Positions 27,297 through 40,546 of a stretch of DNA of 64,000 nucleotides are shown one piece after another. The translations under genes and the position numbers were made by a program. This DNA comes from Andrena cerasifolii. Lineage: Eukaryota > Arthropoda > Insecta > Hymenoptera > Andrenidae. Each line of letters begins with the position of its first letter. Position 1 is the stretch's first letter. Location: contig NW_027484916.1 in NCBI RefSeq assembly GCF_050908995.1, positions 62,001 through 126,000 on the forward strand. The letters are read 5' to 3'. The notes beneath the pieces were generated by a model. That model worked only from the letters and a program-made list of their open reading frames with translations, searched no databases and was not told the origin of the DNA.

Positions 27297-29150
27297 TTGA
27301 ATATCGGTTCTAATATCGGATTCAATATCGGTTTTATAATATCAGTTTTTCGATATAGGTTTTTCAATATCGGTTCTAATATCGGTTTCAATATCGGTTT
27401 TTCAATATCGGTTTTTCAATATCAGTTTTTCGATATCAGTTTTTCAATAATTGTTTGTCAATATCGGTTTTTGAATATCGGTTCTAATATCGGATTCAAT
27501 ATCGGTTTTTCAATATCGGTTTTTCAATATTTGTTTTTCAATATCGGTTTTTCAATATCAGTTTTTCAATATTTGTTCTCCAATATCGGTTTTTGAATAT
27601 CGGTTCTAATATCGGATTCAATATCGGTTTTTCGATATCAGTTTTTCAATATTTGTTCTCCAATATCGGTTTTTGAATATCGGTTCTAATATCGGATTCA
27701 ATATCGGTTTTTCAATATCGGTTTTTCAATATCAGTTTTTCGATATCAGTTTTTCAATAATTGTTTGTCAATATCGGTTTTTGAATATCGGTTCTAATAT
27801 CGGATTCAATATCGGTTTTTCAATATCGGTTTTTCAATATCAGTTTTTCAATATTTGTTCTTCAATATCGGTTTTTGAATATCGTTTCTAATATCGGATT
27901 CAATATCGGTTTTTCAATATCGGTTTTGCAATATCAGTTTTTCGATATAAGATTTTCAATATTGGTTTTTCAATATCGCTTTTTCAATATTTGTTTTTCA
28001 ATATCGGTTTTTCAATATCAGTTTTTCAATATTTGTTTTTCAATATCGGTTTTTGAATATCGGTTCTAATATCGGATTCAATATCGGTTTTGCAATATCA
28101 GCTTTTCGATATAGGTTTTTCAATATCGGATTTTCAATATCAGTTTTTCGATATCAGTTTATCAATATTTGTTTTTCAATATCGGGTTTTCAATATCAGT
28201 TTTTCAATATTTGGTTTTCAATATCGGTTTTTGAATATCGGTTCTAATATCGTTTTCAATATCGGTTTTTCAATATCGGTTTTTCAATTTCAGTTTTTCG
28301 ATATCAGTTTTTCAATACTTGTTTTTCAATATCGGTTTTTCAATATCAGTTTTTCAATATTTGGTTTTCAATATCGGTTTTTGAATATCGGTTCTAATAT
28401 CGGATTCAATATCGGTTTTGCAATATCAGCTTTTCGATATAGGTTTTTCAATATCGGTTTTTCAATATCAGTTTTTCGATATCAGTTTTTCAATATTTGT
28501 TTTTCAATATCGGGTTTTCAATATCAGTTTTTCAATATTTGGTTTTCAATATCGGTTTTTGAATATCGGTTCTAATATCGTTTTCAATATCGGTTTTTCA
28601 ATATCGGTTTTTCAATATCAGTTTTTCGATATCAGTTTTTCAATAATTGTTTGTCAATATCGGTTTTTGAATATCGGTTCTAATATCGGATTCAATATCG
28701 GTTTTTCAATATCGGTTTTTCAATATCAGTTTTTCAATATTTGTTCTCCAATATCGGTTTTTGAATATCGGTTCTAATATCGGATTCAATATCGGTTTTT
28801 CAATATCGGTTTTTGAATATCAGTTTTTCGATATCAGTTTTTCAATAATTGTTTGTCAATATCGGTTTTTGAATATCGGTTCTAATATCGGATTCAATAT
28901 CGGTTTTTCAATATTTGTTTTTCAATATCGGTTTTTCAATATCAGTTTTTCAATATTTGTTCTCCAATATCGGTTTTTGAATATCGGTTCTAATATCGGA
29001 TTCAATATCGGTTTTTCGATATCAGTTTTTCAATATTTGTTCTCCAATATCGGTTTTTGAATATCGGTTCTAATATCGGATTCAATATCGGTTTTTCAAT
29101 ATCGGTTTTTCAATATTTGTTTTTCAATATTTTTTTTTCAATATCGGTTT
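27297..29150. repeat. 1,854-base higher-order block, copy 1 of 6
   Basis: The block begins with a TTTTATAATATCAG monomer just after a T9 monomer. Sub-modules start at +376, +578, +756, +793, +1,121 and +1,464, and the next T9-linked module starts at +1,854. The TGTTCTTCAATATC variant at about 27,857 is diagnostic of this block type, and a 328-base repeat is embedded from +793. This copy has a private TCAGTTTATCAATATT change near 28,155. Confidence 0.88.
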
Positions 29151-30063
29151 TTGAATATCGGTTCTAATATCGGATTCAATATCGGTTTTATAATATCAGT
29201 TTTTCGATATAGGTTTTTCAATATCGGTTCTAATATTGGTTTCAATATCGGTTTTTCAATATCGGTTTTTCAATATCAGTTTTTCGATATCAGTTTTTCA
29301 ATAATTGTTTGTCAATATCGGTTTTTGAATATCGGTTCTAATATCGGATTCAATATCGGTTTTTCAATATCGGTTTTTCAATATTTGTTTTTCAATATCG
29401 GTTTTTCAATATCAGTTTTTAAATATTTGTTCTCCAATATCGGTTTTTGAATATCGGTTCTAATATCGGATTCAATATCGGTTTTTCGATATCAGTTTTT
29501 CAATATTTGTTCTCCAATATCGGTTTTTGAATATCGGTTCTAATATCGGATTCAATATCGGTTTTTCAATATCGGTTTTTCAATATCAGTTTTTCGATAT
29601 CAGTTTTTCAATAATTGTTTGTCAATATCGGTTTTTGAATATCGGTTCTAATATCGGATTCAATATCGGTTTTTCAATATCGGTTTTTCAATATCAGTTT
29701 TTCAATATTTGTTCTCCAATATCGGTTTTTGAATATCGGTTCTAATATCGGATTCAATATCGGTTTTTCAATATCGGTTTTTGAATATCAGTTTTTCGAT
29801 ATCAGTTTTTCAATAATTGTTTGTCAATATCGGTTTTTGAATATCGGTTCTAATATCGGATTCAATATCGGTTTTTCAATATTTGTTTTTCAATATCGGT
29901 TTTTCAATATCAGTTTTTCAATATTTGTTCTCCAATATCGGTTTTTGAATATCGGTTCTAATATCGGATTCAATATCGGTTTTTCGATATCAGTTTTTCA
30001 ATATTTGTTCTCCAATATCGGTTTTTGAATATCGGTTCTAATATCGGATTCAATATCGGTTTT

Positions 30064-30118
30064 TCAATATCGGTTTTTCAATATTTTTTTTTCAATATTT
30101 TTTTTTCAATATCGGTTT
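30064..30118. repeat. Two consecutive T9 monomers
   Basis: The monomer AATA followed by nine T and a C normally occurs singly, after AATATTTGTTTTTC, before a TTTTTG punctuation module. Here it occurs twice in a row (about 30,080-30,107). The preceding TTTGTTTTTC monomer has apparently been converted to the T9 form or replaced by slippage. Confidence 0.85.
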
Positions 30119-31264
30119 TTGAATATCGGTTCTAATATCGGATTCAATATCGGTTTTATAATATCAGTTTTTCGATATAGGTTTTTCAATATCGGTTCTA
30201 ATATTGGTTTCAATATCGGTTTTTCAATATCGGTTTTTGAATATCAGTTTTTCGATATCAGTTTTTCAATAATTGTTTGTCAATATCGGTTTTTGAATAT
30301 CGGTTCTAATATCGGATTCAATATCGGTTTTTCAATATTTGTTTTTCAATATCGGTTTTTCAATATCAGTTTTTCAATATTTGTTCTCCAATATCGGTTT
30401 TTGAATATCGGTTCTAATATCGGATTCAATATCGGTTTTTCAATATCGGTTTTTCAATATCAGTTTTTCAATATTTGTTCTCCAATATCGGTTTTTGAAT
30501 ATCGGTTCTAATATCGGATTCAATATCGGTTTTATAATATCAGTTTTTCGATATAGGTTTTTCAATATCGGTTCTAATATTGGTTTCAATATCGGTTTTT
30601 CAATATCGGTTTTTCAATATCAGTTTTTCGATATCAGTTTTTCAATAATTGTTTGTCAATATCGGTTTTTGAATATCGGTTCTAATATCGGATTCAATAT
30701 CGGTTTTTCAATATCGGTTTTTCAATATTTGTTTTTCAATATCGGTTTTTCAATATCAGTTTTTAAATATTTGTTCTCCAATATCGGTTTTTGAATATCG
30801 GTTCTAATATCGGATTCAATATCGGTTTTTCAATATCGGTTTTTCAATATTTGTTTTTCAATATCGGTTTTTCAATATCAGTTTTTCAATATTTGTTCTC
30901 CAATATCGGTTTTTGAATATCGGTTCTAATATCGGATTCAATATCGGTTTTTCGATATCAGTTTTTCAATATTTGTTCTCCAATATCGGTTTTTGAATAT
31001 CGGTTCTAATATCGGATTCAATATCGGTTTTTCAATATCGGTTTTTCAATATCAGTTTTTCAATATTTGTTCTCCAATATCGGTTTTTGAATATCGTTTC
31101 TAATATCGGATTCAATATCGGTTTTTCAATATCGGTTTTGCAATATCAGTTTTTCGATATAAGATTTTCAATATTGGTTTTTCAATATCGCTTTTTCAAT
31201 ATTTGTTTTTCAATATCGGTTTTTCAATATCAGTTTTTCAATATTTGTTTTTCAATATCGGTTT

Positions 31265-31836
31265 TTGAATATCGGTTCTAATATCGGATTCAATATCGGT
31301 TTTGCAATATCAGCTTTTCGATATAGGTTTTTCAATATCGGTTTTTCAATATCAGTTTTTCGATATCAGTTTTTCAATATTTGTTTTTCAATATCGGGTT
31401 TTCAATATCAGTTTTTCAATATTTGGTTTTCAATATCGGTTTTTGAATATCGGTTCTAATATCGTTTTCAATATCGGTTTTTCAATATCGGTTTTTCAAT
31501 TTCAGTTTTTCGATATCAGTTTTTCAATACTTGTTTTTCAATATCGGTTTTTCAATATCAGTTTTTCAATATTTGGTTTTCAATATCGGTTTTTGAATAT
31601 CGGTTCTAATATCGGATTCAATATCGGTTTTGCAATATCAGCTTTTCGATATAGGTTTTTCAATATCGGTTTTTCAATATCAGTTTTTCGATATCAGTTT
31701 TTCAATATTTGTTTTTCAATATCGGGTTTTCAATATCAGTTTTTCAATATTTGGTTTTCAATATCGGTTTTTGAATATCGGTTCTAATATCGTTTTCAAT
31801 ATCGGTTTTTCAATATCGGTTTTTCAATATCAGTTT
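31265..31836. repeat. 328-base unit, about 1.6 copies
   Basis: Same arrangement as at 24,432, with CAGCTTTTC markers at about 31,310 and 31,638. It lies outside the 1,854-base blocks, showing that the 328-base pair can move or be duplicated with different flanks. Confidence 0.8.
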
Positions 31837-34268
31837 TTCGATATCAGTTTTTCAATAATTGTTTGTCAATATCGGTTTTTGAATATCGGTTCTAATATCG
31901 GATTCAATATCGGTTTTTCAATATCGGTTTTTCAATATCAGTTTTTCGATATCAGTTTTTCAATATTTGTTCTCCAATATCGGTTTTTGAATATCGGTTC
32001 TAATATCGGATTCAATATCGGTTTTTCAATATCAGTTTTTCGATATCAGTTTTTCAATAATTGTTTGTCAATATCGGTTTTTGAATATCGGTTCTAATAT
32101 CGGATTCAATATCGGTTTTTCAATATCGGTTTTTCAATATCAGTTTTTCAATATTTGTTCTCCAATATCGGTTTTTGAATATCGTTTCTAATATCGGATT
32201 CAATATCGGTTTTTCAATATCGGTTTTGCAATATCAGTTTTTCGATATAAGATTTTCAATATTGGTTTTTCAATATCGCTTTTTCAATATTTGTTTTTCA
32301 ATATCGGTTTTTCAATATCAGTTTTTCAATATTTGTTTTTCAATATCGGTTTTTGAATATCGGTTCTAATATCGGATTCAATATCGGTTTTGCAATATCA
32401 GCTTTTCGATATAGGTTTTTCAATATCGGTTTTTCAATATCAGTTTTTCGATATCAGTTTTTCAATATTTGTTTTTCAATATCGGGTTTTCAATATCAGT
32501 TTTTCAATATTTGGTTTTCAATATCGGTTTTTGAATATCGGTTCTAATATCGTTTTCAATATCGGTTTTTCAATATCGGTTTTTCAATATCAGTTTTTCG
32601 ATATCAGTTTTTCAATAATTGTTTGTCAATATCGGTTTTTGAATATCGGTTCTAATATCGGATTCAATATCGGTTTTTCAATATCGGTTTTTCAATATCA
32701 GTTTTTCAATATTTGTTCTCCAATATCGGTTTTTGAATATCGGTTCTAATATCGGATTCAATATCGGTTTTTCAATATCGGTTTTTGAATATCAGTTTTT
32801 CGATATCAGTTTTTCAATAATTGTTTGTCAATATCGGTTTTTGAATATCGGTTCTAATATCGGATTCAATATCGGTTTTTCAATATTTGTTTTTCAATAT
32901 CGGTTTTTCAATATCAGTTTTTCAATATTTGTTCTCCAATATCGGTTTTTGAATATCGGTTCTAATATCGGATTCAATATCGGTTTTTCGATATCAGTTT
33001 TTCAATATTTGTTCTCCAATATCGGTTTTTGAATATCGGTTCTAATATCGGATTCAATATCGGTTTTTCAATATCGGTTTTTCAATATTTGTTTTTCAAT
33101 ATTTTTTTTTCAATATCGGTTTTTGAATATCGGTTCTAATATCGGATTCAATATCGGTTTTATAATATCAGTTTTTCGATATAGGTTTTTCAATATCGGT
33201 TCTAATATTGGTTTCAATATCGGTTTTTCAATATCGGTTTTTGAATATCAGTTTTTCGATATCAGTTTTTCAATAATTGTTTGTCAATATCGGTTTTTGA
33301 ATATCGGTTCTAATATCGGATTCAATATCGGTTTTTCAATATTTGCTTTTCAATATCGGTTTTTCAATATCAGTTTTTCAATATTTGTTCTCCAATATCG
33401 GTTTTTGAATATCGGTTCTAATATCGGATTCAATATCGGTTTTTCAATATCGGTTTTTCAATATCAGTTTTTCAATATTTGTTCTCCAATATCGGTTTTT
33501 GAATATCGGTTCTAATATCGGATTCAATATCGGTTTTATAATATCAGTTTTTCGATATAGGTTTTTCAATATCGGTTCTAATATTGGTTTCAATATCGGT
33601 TTTTCAATATCGGTTTTTCAATATCAGTTTTTCGATATCAGTTTTTCAATAATTGTTTGTCAATATCGGTTTTTGAATATCGGTTCTAATATCGGATTCA
33701 ATATCGGTTTTTCAATATCGGTTTTTCAATATTTGTTTTTCAATATCGGTTTTTCAATATCAGTTTTTCAATATTTGTTCTCCAATATCGGTTTTTGAAT
33801 ATCGGTTCTAATATCGGATTCAATATCGGTTTTTCAATATCGGTTTTTCAATATTTGTTTTTCAATATCGGTTTTTCAATATCAGTTTTTCAATATTTGT
33901 TCTCCAATATCGGTTTTTGAATATCGGTTCTAATATCGGATTCAATATCGGTTTTTCGATATCAGTTTTTCAATATTTGTTCTCCAATATCGGTTTTTGA
34001 ATATCGGTTTTAATATCGGATTCAATATCGGTTTTTCAATATCGGTTTTTCAATATCAGTTTTTCAATATTTGTTCTCCAATATCGGTTTTTGAATATCG
34101 TTTCTAATATCGGATTCAATATCGGGTTTTCAATATCGGTTTTGCAATATCAGTTTTTCGATATAAGATTTTCAATATTGGTTTTTCAATATCGCTTTTT
34201 CAATATTTGTTTTTCAATATCGGTTTTTCAATATCAGTTTTTCAATATTTGTTTTTCAATATCGGTTT

Positions 34269-34840
34269 TTGAATATCGGTTCTAATATCGGATTCAATAT
34301 CGGTTTTGCAATATCAGCTTTTCGATATAGGTTTTTCAATATCGGTTTTTCAATATCAGTTTTTCGATATCAGTTTTTCAATATTTGTTTTTCAATATCG
34401 GGTTTTCAATATCAGTTTTTCAATATTTGGTTTTCAATATCGGTTTTTGAATATCGGTTCTAATATCGTTTTCAATATCGGTTTTTCAATATCGGTTTTT
34501 CAATTTCAGTTTTTCGATATCAGTTTTTCAATACTTGTTTTTCAATATCGGTTTTTCAATATCAGTTTTTCAATATTTGGTTTTCAATATCGGTTTTTGA
34601 ATATCGGTTCTAATATCGGATTCAATATCGGTTTTGCAATATCAGCTTTTCGATATAGGTTTTTCAATATCGGTTTTTCAATATCAGTTTTTCGATATCA
34701 GTTTTTCAATATTTGTTTTTCAATATCGGGTTTTCAATATCAGTTTTTCAATATTTGGTTTTCAATATCGGTTTTTGAATATCGGTTCTAATATCGTTTT
34801 CAATATCGGTTTTTCAATATCGGTTTTTCAATATCAGTTT
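34269..34840. repeat. 328-base unit, about 1.6 copies
   Basis: Same arrangement, with CAGCTTTTC markers at about 34,314 and 34,642. It lies in the segment (about 33,123-35,272) that is missing from super-block copy 2. The neighbouring 12-mer and monomer at about 34,118-34,134 carry a private TCGGGTTTTC change. Confidence 0.8.
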
Positions 34841-35586
34841 TTCGATATCAGTTTTTCAATAATTGTTTGTCAATATCGGTTTTTGAATATCGGTTCTAAT
34901 ATCGGATTCAATATCGGTTTTTCAATATCGGTTTTTCAATATCAGTTTTTCAATATTTGTTCTCCAATATCGGTTTTTGAATATCGGTTCTAATATCGGA
35001 TTCAATATCGGTTTTTCAATATCGGTTTTTGAATATCAGTTTTTCGATATCAGTTTTTCAATAATTGTTTGTCAATATCGGTTTTTGAATATCGGTTCTA
35101 ATATCGGATTCAATATCGGTTTTTCAATATTTGTTTTTCAATATCGGTTTTTCAATATCAGTTTTTCAATATTTGTTCTCCAATATCGGTTTTTGAATAT
35201 CGGTTCTAATATCGGATTCAATATCGGTTTTTCGATATCAGTTTTTCAATATTTGTTCTCCAATATCGGTTTTTGAATATCGGTTCTAATATCGGATTCA
35301 ATATCGGTTTTTCAATATCGGTTTTTCAATATCAGCTTTTCGATATAGGTTTTTCAATATCGGTTTTTCAAAATCGGTTTTGCAATATCAGTTTTTCGAT
35401 ATCAGTTTTTCAATATTTGTTTTTCAATATCGGTTTTTGAATATCGGTTCTAATATCGGTTTCAATATCGGTTTTTGAATATCGGTTTTGCAATATCAGT
35501 TTTTCAATATCGGTTTTTGAATATCGGTTGTTCAATATCAGTTTTTCAATATTTGTTTTTCAATATTTTTTTTTCAATATCGGTTT

Positions 35587-37440
35587 TTGAATATCGGTTC
35601 TAATATCGGATTCAATATCGGTTTTATAATATCAGTTTTTCGATATAGGTTTTTCAATATCGGTTCTAATATCGGTTTCAATATCGGTTTTTCAATATCG
35701 GTTTTTCAATATCAGTTTTTCGATATCAGTTTTTCAATAATTGTTTGTCAATATCGGTTTTTGAATATCGGTTCTAATATCGGATTCAATATCGGTTTTT
35801 CAATATCGGTTTTTCAATATTTGTTTTTCAATATCGGTTTTTCAATATCAGTTTTTCAATATTTGTTCTCCAATATCGGTTTTTGAATATCGGTTCTAAT
35901 ATCGGATTCAATATCGGTTTTTCGATATCAGTTTTTCAATATTTGTTCTCCAATATCGGTTTTTGAATATCGGTTCTAATATCGGATTCAATATCGGTTT
36001 TTCAATATCGGTTTTTCAATATCAGTTTTTCGATATCAGTTTTTCAATAATTGTTTGTCAATATCGGTTTTTGAATATCGGTTCTAATATCGGATTCAAT
36101 ATCGGTTTTTCAATATCGGTTTTTCAATATCAGTTTTTCAATATTTGTTCTTCAATATCGGTTTTTGAATATCGTTTCTAATATCGGATTCAATATCGGT
36201 TTTTCAATATCGGTTTTGCAATATCAGTTTTTCGATATAAGATTTTCAATATTGGTTTTTCAATATCGCTTTTTCAATATTTGTTTTTCAATATCGGTTT
36301 TTCAATATCAGTTTTTCAATATTTGTTTTTCAATATCGGTTTTTGAATATCGGTTCTAATATCGGATTCAATATCGGTTTTGCAATATCAGCTTTTCGAT
36401 ATAGGTTTTTCAATATCGGATTTTCAATATCAGTTTTTCGATATCAGTTTTTCAATATTTGTTTTTCAATATCGGGTTTTCAATATCAGTTTTTCAATAT
36501 TTGGTTTTCAATATCGGTTTTTGAATATCGGTTCTAATATCGTTTTCAATATCGGTTTTTCAATATCGGTTTTTCAATTTCAGTTTTTCGATATCAGTTT
36601 TTCAATACTTGTTTTTCAATATCGGTTTTTCAATATCAGTTTTTCAATATTTGGTTTTCAATATCGGTTTTTGAATATCGGTTCTAATATCGGATTCAAT
36701 ATCGGTTTTGCAATATCAGCTTTTCGATATAGGTTTTTCAATATCGGTTTTTCAATATCAGTTTTTCGATATCAGTTTTTCAATATTTGTTTTTCAATAT
36801 CGGGTTTTCAATATCAGTTTTTCAATATTTGGTTTTCAATATCGGTTTTTGAATATCGGTTCTAATATCGTTTTCAATATCGGTTTTTCCATATCGGTTT
36901 TTCAATATCAGTTTTTCGATATCAGTTTTTCAATAATTGTTTGTCAATATCGGTTTTTGAATATCGGTTCTAATATCGGATTCAATATCGGTTTTTCAAT
37001 ATCGGTTTTTCAATATCAGTTTTTCAATATTTGTTCTCCAATATCGGTTTTTGAATATCGGTTCTAATATCGGATTCAATATCGGTTTTTCAATATCGGT
37101 TTTTGAATATCAGTTTTTCGATATCAGTTTTTCAATAATTGTTTGTCAATATCGGTTTTTGAATATCGGTTCTAATATCGGATTCAATATCGGTTTTTCA
37201 ATATTTGTTTTTCAATATCGGTTTTTCAATATCAGTTTTTCAATATTTGTTCTCCAATATCGGTTTTTGAATATCGGTTCTAATATCGGATTCAATATCG
37301 GTTTTTCGATATCAGTTTTTCAATATTTGTTCTCCAATATCGGTTTTTGAATATCGGTTCTAATATCGGATTCAATATCGGTTTTTCAATATCGGTTTTT
37401 CAATATTTGTTTTTCAATATTTTTTTTTCAATATCGGTTT
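35587..37440. repeat. 1,854-base higher-order block, copy 2 of 6
   Basis: Same sub-module offsets as copy 1 (+376, +578, +756, +793, +1,121, +1,464) and exactly the same length. It carries the TGTTCTTCAATATC marker near 36,147 and a private TTCCATATCGG change near 36,887. It starts 8,290 bases after copy 1, and the flanking module at -610 is also shared. Confidence 0.88.
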
Positions 37441-37611
37441 TTGAATATCGGTTCTAATATCGGATTCAATATCGGTTTTATAATATCAGTTTTTCGATAT
37501 AGGTTTTTCAATATCGGTTCTAATATTGGTTTCAATATCGGTTTTTCAATATCGGTTTTTCAATATCAGTTTTTCGATATCAGTTTTTCAATAATTGTTT
37601 GTCAATATCGG

Positions 37612-37640
37612 TTTTTGAATATCGGTTTTTGAATATCGGT
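37612..37640. repeat. Duplicated TTTTTG monomer (single 14-base insertion)
   Basis: The punctuation monomer ending TTTTTG occurs twice in a row before the GGTTCT 12-mer. Equivalent places after the other 1,854-base blocks have one. This explains the shift change from 24,727 to 24,713 (and from 20,471 to 20,457) between this region and its partners in super-block copy 2. Confidence 0.85.
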
Positions 37641-38210
37641 TCTAATATCGGATTCAATATCGGTTTTTCAATATCGGTTTTTCAATATTTGTTTTTCAAT
37701 ATCGGTTTTTCAATATCAGTTTTTAAATATTTGTTCTCCAATATCGGTTTTTGAATATCGGTTCTAATATCGGATTCAATATCGGTTTTTCGATATCAGT
37801 TTTTCAATATTTGTTCTCCAATATCGGTTTTTGAATATCGGTTCTAATATCGGATTCAATATCGGTTTTTCAATATCGGTTTTTCAATATCAGTTTTTCG
37901 ATATCAGTTTTTCAATAATTGTTTGTCAATATCGGTTTTTGAATATCGGTTCTAATATCGGATTCAATATCGGTTTTTCAATATCGGTTTTTCAATATCA
38001 GTTTTTCAATATTTGTTCTCCAATATCGGTTTTTGAATATCGTTTCTAATATCGGATTCAATATCGGTTTTTCAATATCGGTTTTGCAATATCAGTTTTT
38101 CGATATAAGATTTTCAATATTGGTTTTTCAATATCGCTTTTTCAATATTTGTTTTTCAATATCGGTTTTTCAATATCAGTTTTTCAATATTTGTTTTTCA
38201 ATATCGGTTT

Positions 38211-38700
38211 TTGAATATCGGTTCTAATATCGGATTCAATATCGGTTTTGCAATATCAGCTTTTCGATATAGGTTTTTCAATATCGGTTTTTCAATATCA
38301 GTTTTTCGATATCAGTTTTTCAATATTTGTTTTTCAATATCGGGTTTTCAATATCAGTTTTTCAATATTTGGTTTTCAATATCGGTTTTTGAATATCGGT
38401 TCTAATATCGTTTTCAATATCGGTTTTTCAATATCGGTTTTTCAATTTCAGTTTTTCGATATCAGTTTTTCAATACTTGTTTTTCAATATCGGTTTTTCA
38501 ATATCAGTTTTTCAATATTTGGTTTTCAATATCGGTTTTTGAATATCGGTTCTAATATCGGATTCAATATCGGTTTTGCAATATCAGCTTTTCGATATAG
38601 GTTTTTCAATATCGGTTTTTCAATATCAGTTTTTCGATATCAGTTTTTCAATATTTGTTTTTCAATATCGGGTTTTCAATATCAGTTTTTCAATATTTGT
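38211..38700. repeat. 328-base unit, about 1.5 copies, truncated
   Basis: CAGCTTTTC markers lie at about 38,256 and 38,584. The second copy switches after TCGGGTTTTC to the TTTGTTCTCC type, earlier than in other pairs. The identical truncated arrangement occurs at 62,924-63,413 (offset 24,713), so the two are duplicates of one event. Confidence 0.8.
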
Positions 38701-39776
38701 TCTCCAATATCGGTTTTTGAATATCGGTTCTAATATCGGATTCAATATCGGTTTTTCAATATCAGTTTTTCAATATTTGTTCTCCAATATCGGTTTTTGA
38801 ATATCGGTTCTAATATCGGATTCAATATCGGTTTTTCAATATCGGTTTTTCAATATCAGTTTTTCGATATCAGTTTTTCAATAATTGTTTGTCAATATCG
38901 GTTTTTGAATATCGGTTCTAATATCGGATTCAATATCGGTTTTTCAATATCGGTTTTTCAATATCAGTTTTTCGATATCAGTTTTTCAATAATTGTTTGT
39001 CAATATCGGTTTTTGAATATCGGTTCTAATATCGGATTCAATATCGGTTTTTCAATATCGGTTTTTCAATATTTGTTTTTCAATATCGGTTTTTCAATAT
39101 CAGTTTTTCAATATTTGTTCTCCAATATCGGTTTTTGAATATCGGTTCTAATATCGGATTCAATATCGGTTTTTCGATATCAGTTTTTCAATATTTGTTC
39201 TCCAATATCGGTTTTTGAATATCGGTTCTAATATCGGATTCAATATCGGTTTTTCAATATCGGTTTTTCAATATCAGTTTTTCGATATCAGTTTTTCAAT
39301 AATTGTTTGTCAATATCGGTTTTTGAATATCGGTTCTAATATCGGATTCAATATCGGTTTTTCAATATCGGTTTTTCAATATCAGTTTTTCAATATTTGT
39401 TCTCCAATATCGGTTTTTGAATATCGTTTCTAATATCGGATTCAATATCGGTTTTTCAATATCGGTTTTGCAATATCAGTTTTTCGATATAAGATTTTCA
39501 ATATTGGTTTTTCAATATCGCTTTTTCAATATTTGTTTTTCAATATCGGTTTTTCAATATCAGTTTTTCAATATTTGTTTTTCAATATCGGTTTTTGAAT
39601 ATCGGTTCTAATATCGGATTCAATATCGGTTTTGCAATATCAGCTTTTCGATATAGGTTTTTCAATATCGGTTTTTCAATATCAGTTTTTCGATATCAGT
39701 TTTTCAATATTTGTTTTTCAATATCGGGTTTTCAATATCAGTTTTTCAATATTTGGTTTTCAATATCGGTTTTTGA

Positions 39777-39998
39777 ATATCGGTTCTAATATCGTTTTCA
39801 ATATCGGTTTTTCAATATCGGTTTTTCAATTTCAGTTTTTCGATATCAGTTTTTCAATACTTGTTTTTCAATATCGGTTTTTCAATATCAGTTTTTCAAT
39901 ATTTGGTTTTCAATATCGGTTTTTGAATATCGGTTCTAATATCGTTTTCAATATCGGTTTTTCAATATCGGTTTTTCAATTTCAGTTTTTCGATATCA
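39777..39998. repeat. 150-base local duplication with the AATATCGTTTTC 12-mer
   Basis: The GAATATCGGTTC-TAATATCGTTTTC module occurs at about 39,777 and again 150 bases later at 39,927. The second copy ends with two consecutive GATATCAG monomers before CAATAATTG. I did not see this arrangement elsewhere in the window. Confidence 0.78.
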
Positions 39999-40546
39999 GT
40001 TTTTCGATATCAGTTTTTCAATAATTGTTTGTCAATATCGGTTTTTGAATATCGGTTCTAATATCGGATTCAATATCGGTTTTTCAATATTTGTTTTTCA
40101 ATATCGGTTTTTCAATATCAGTTTTTCAATATTTGTTCTCCAATATCGGTTTTTGAATATCGGTTCTAATATCGGATTCAATATCGGTTTTTCGATATCA
40201 GTTTTTCAATATTTGTTCTCCAATATCGGTTTTTGAATATCGGTTCTAATATCGGATTCAATATCGGTTTTTCAATATCGGCTTTTCAATATCAGCTTTT
40301 CGATATAGGTTTTTCAATATCGGTTTTTCAAAATCGGTTTTGCAATATCAGTTTTTCGATATCAGTTTTTCAATATTTGTTTTTCAATATCGGTTTTTGA
40401 ATATCGGTTCTAATATCGGTTTCAATATCGGTTTTTGAATATCGGTTTTGCAATATCAGTTTTTCAATATCGGTTTTTGAATATCGGTTGTTCAATATCA
40501 GTTTTTCAATATTTGTTTTTCAATATTTTTTTTTCAATATCGGTTT

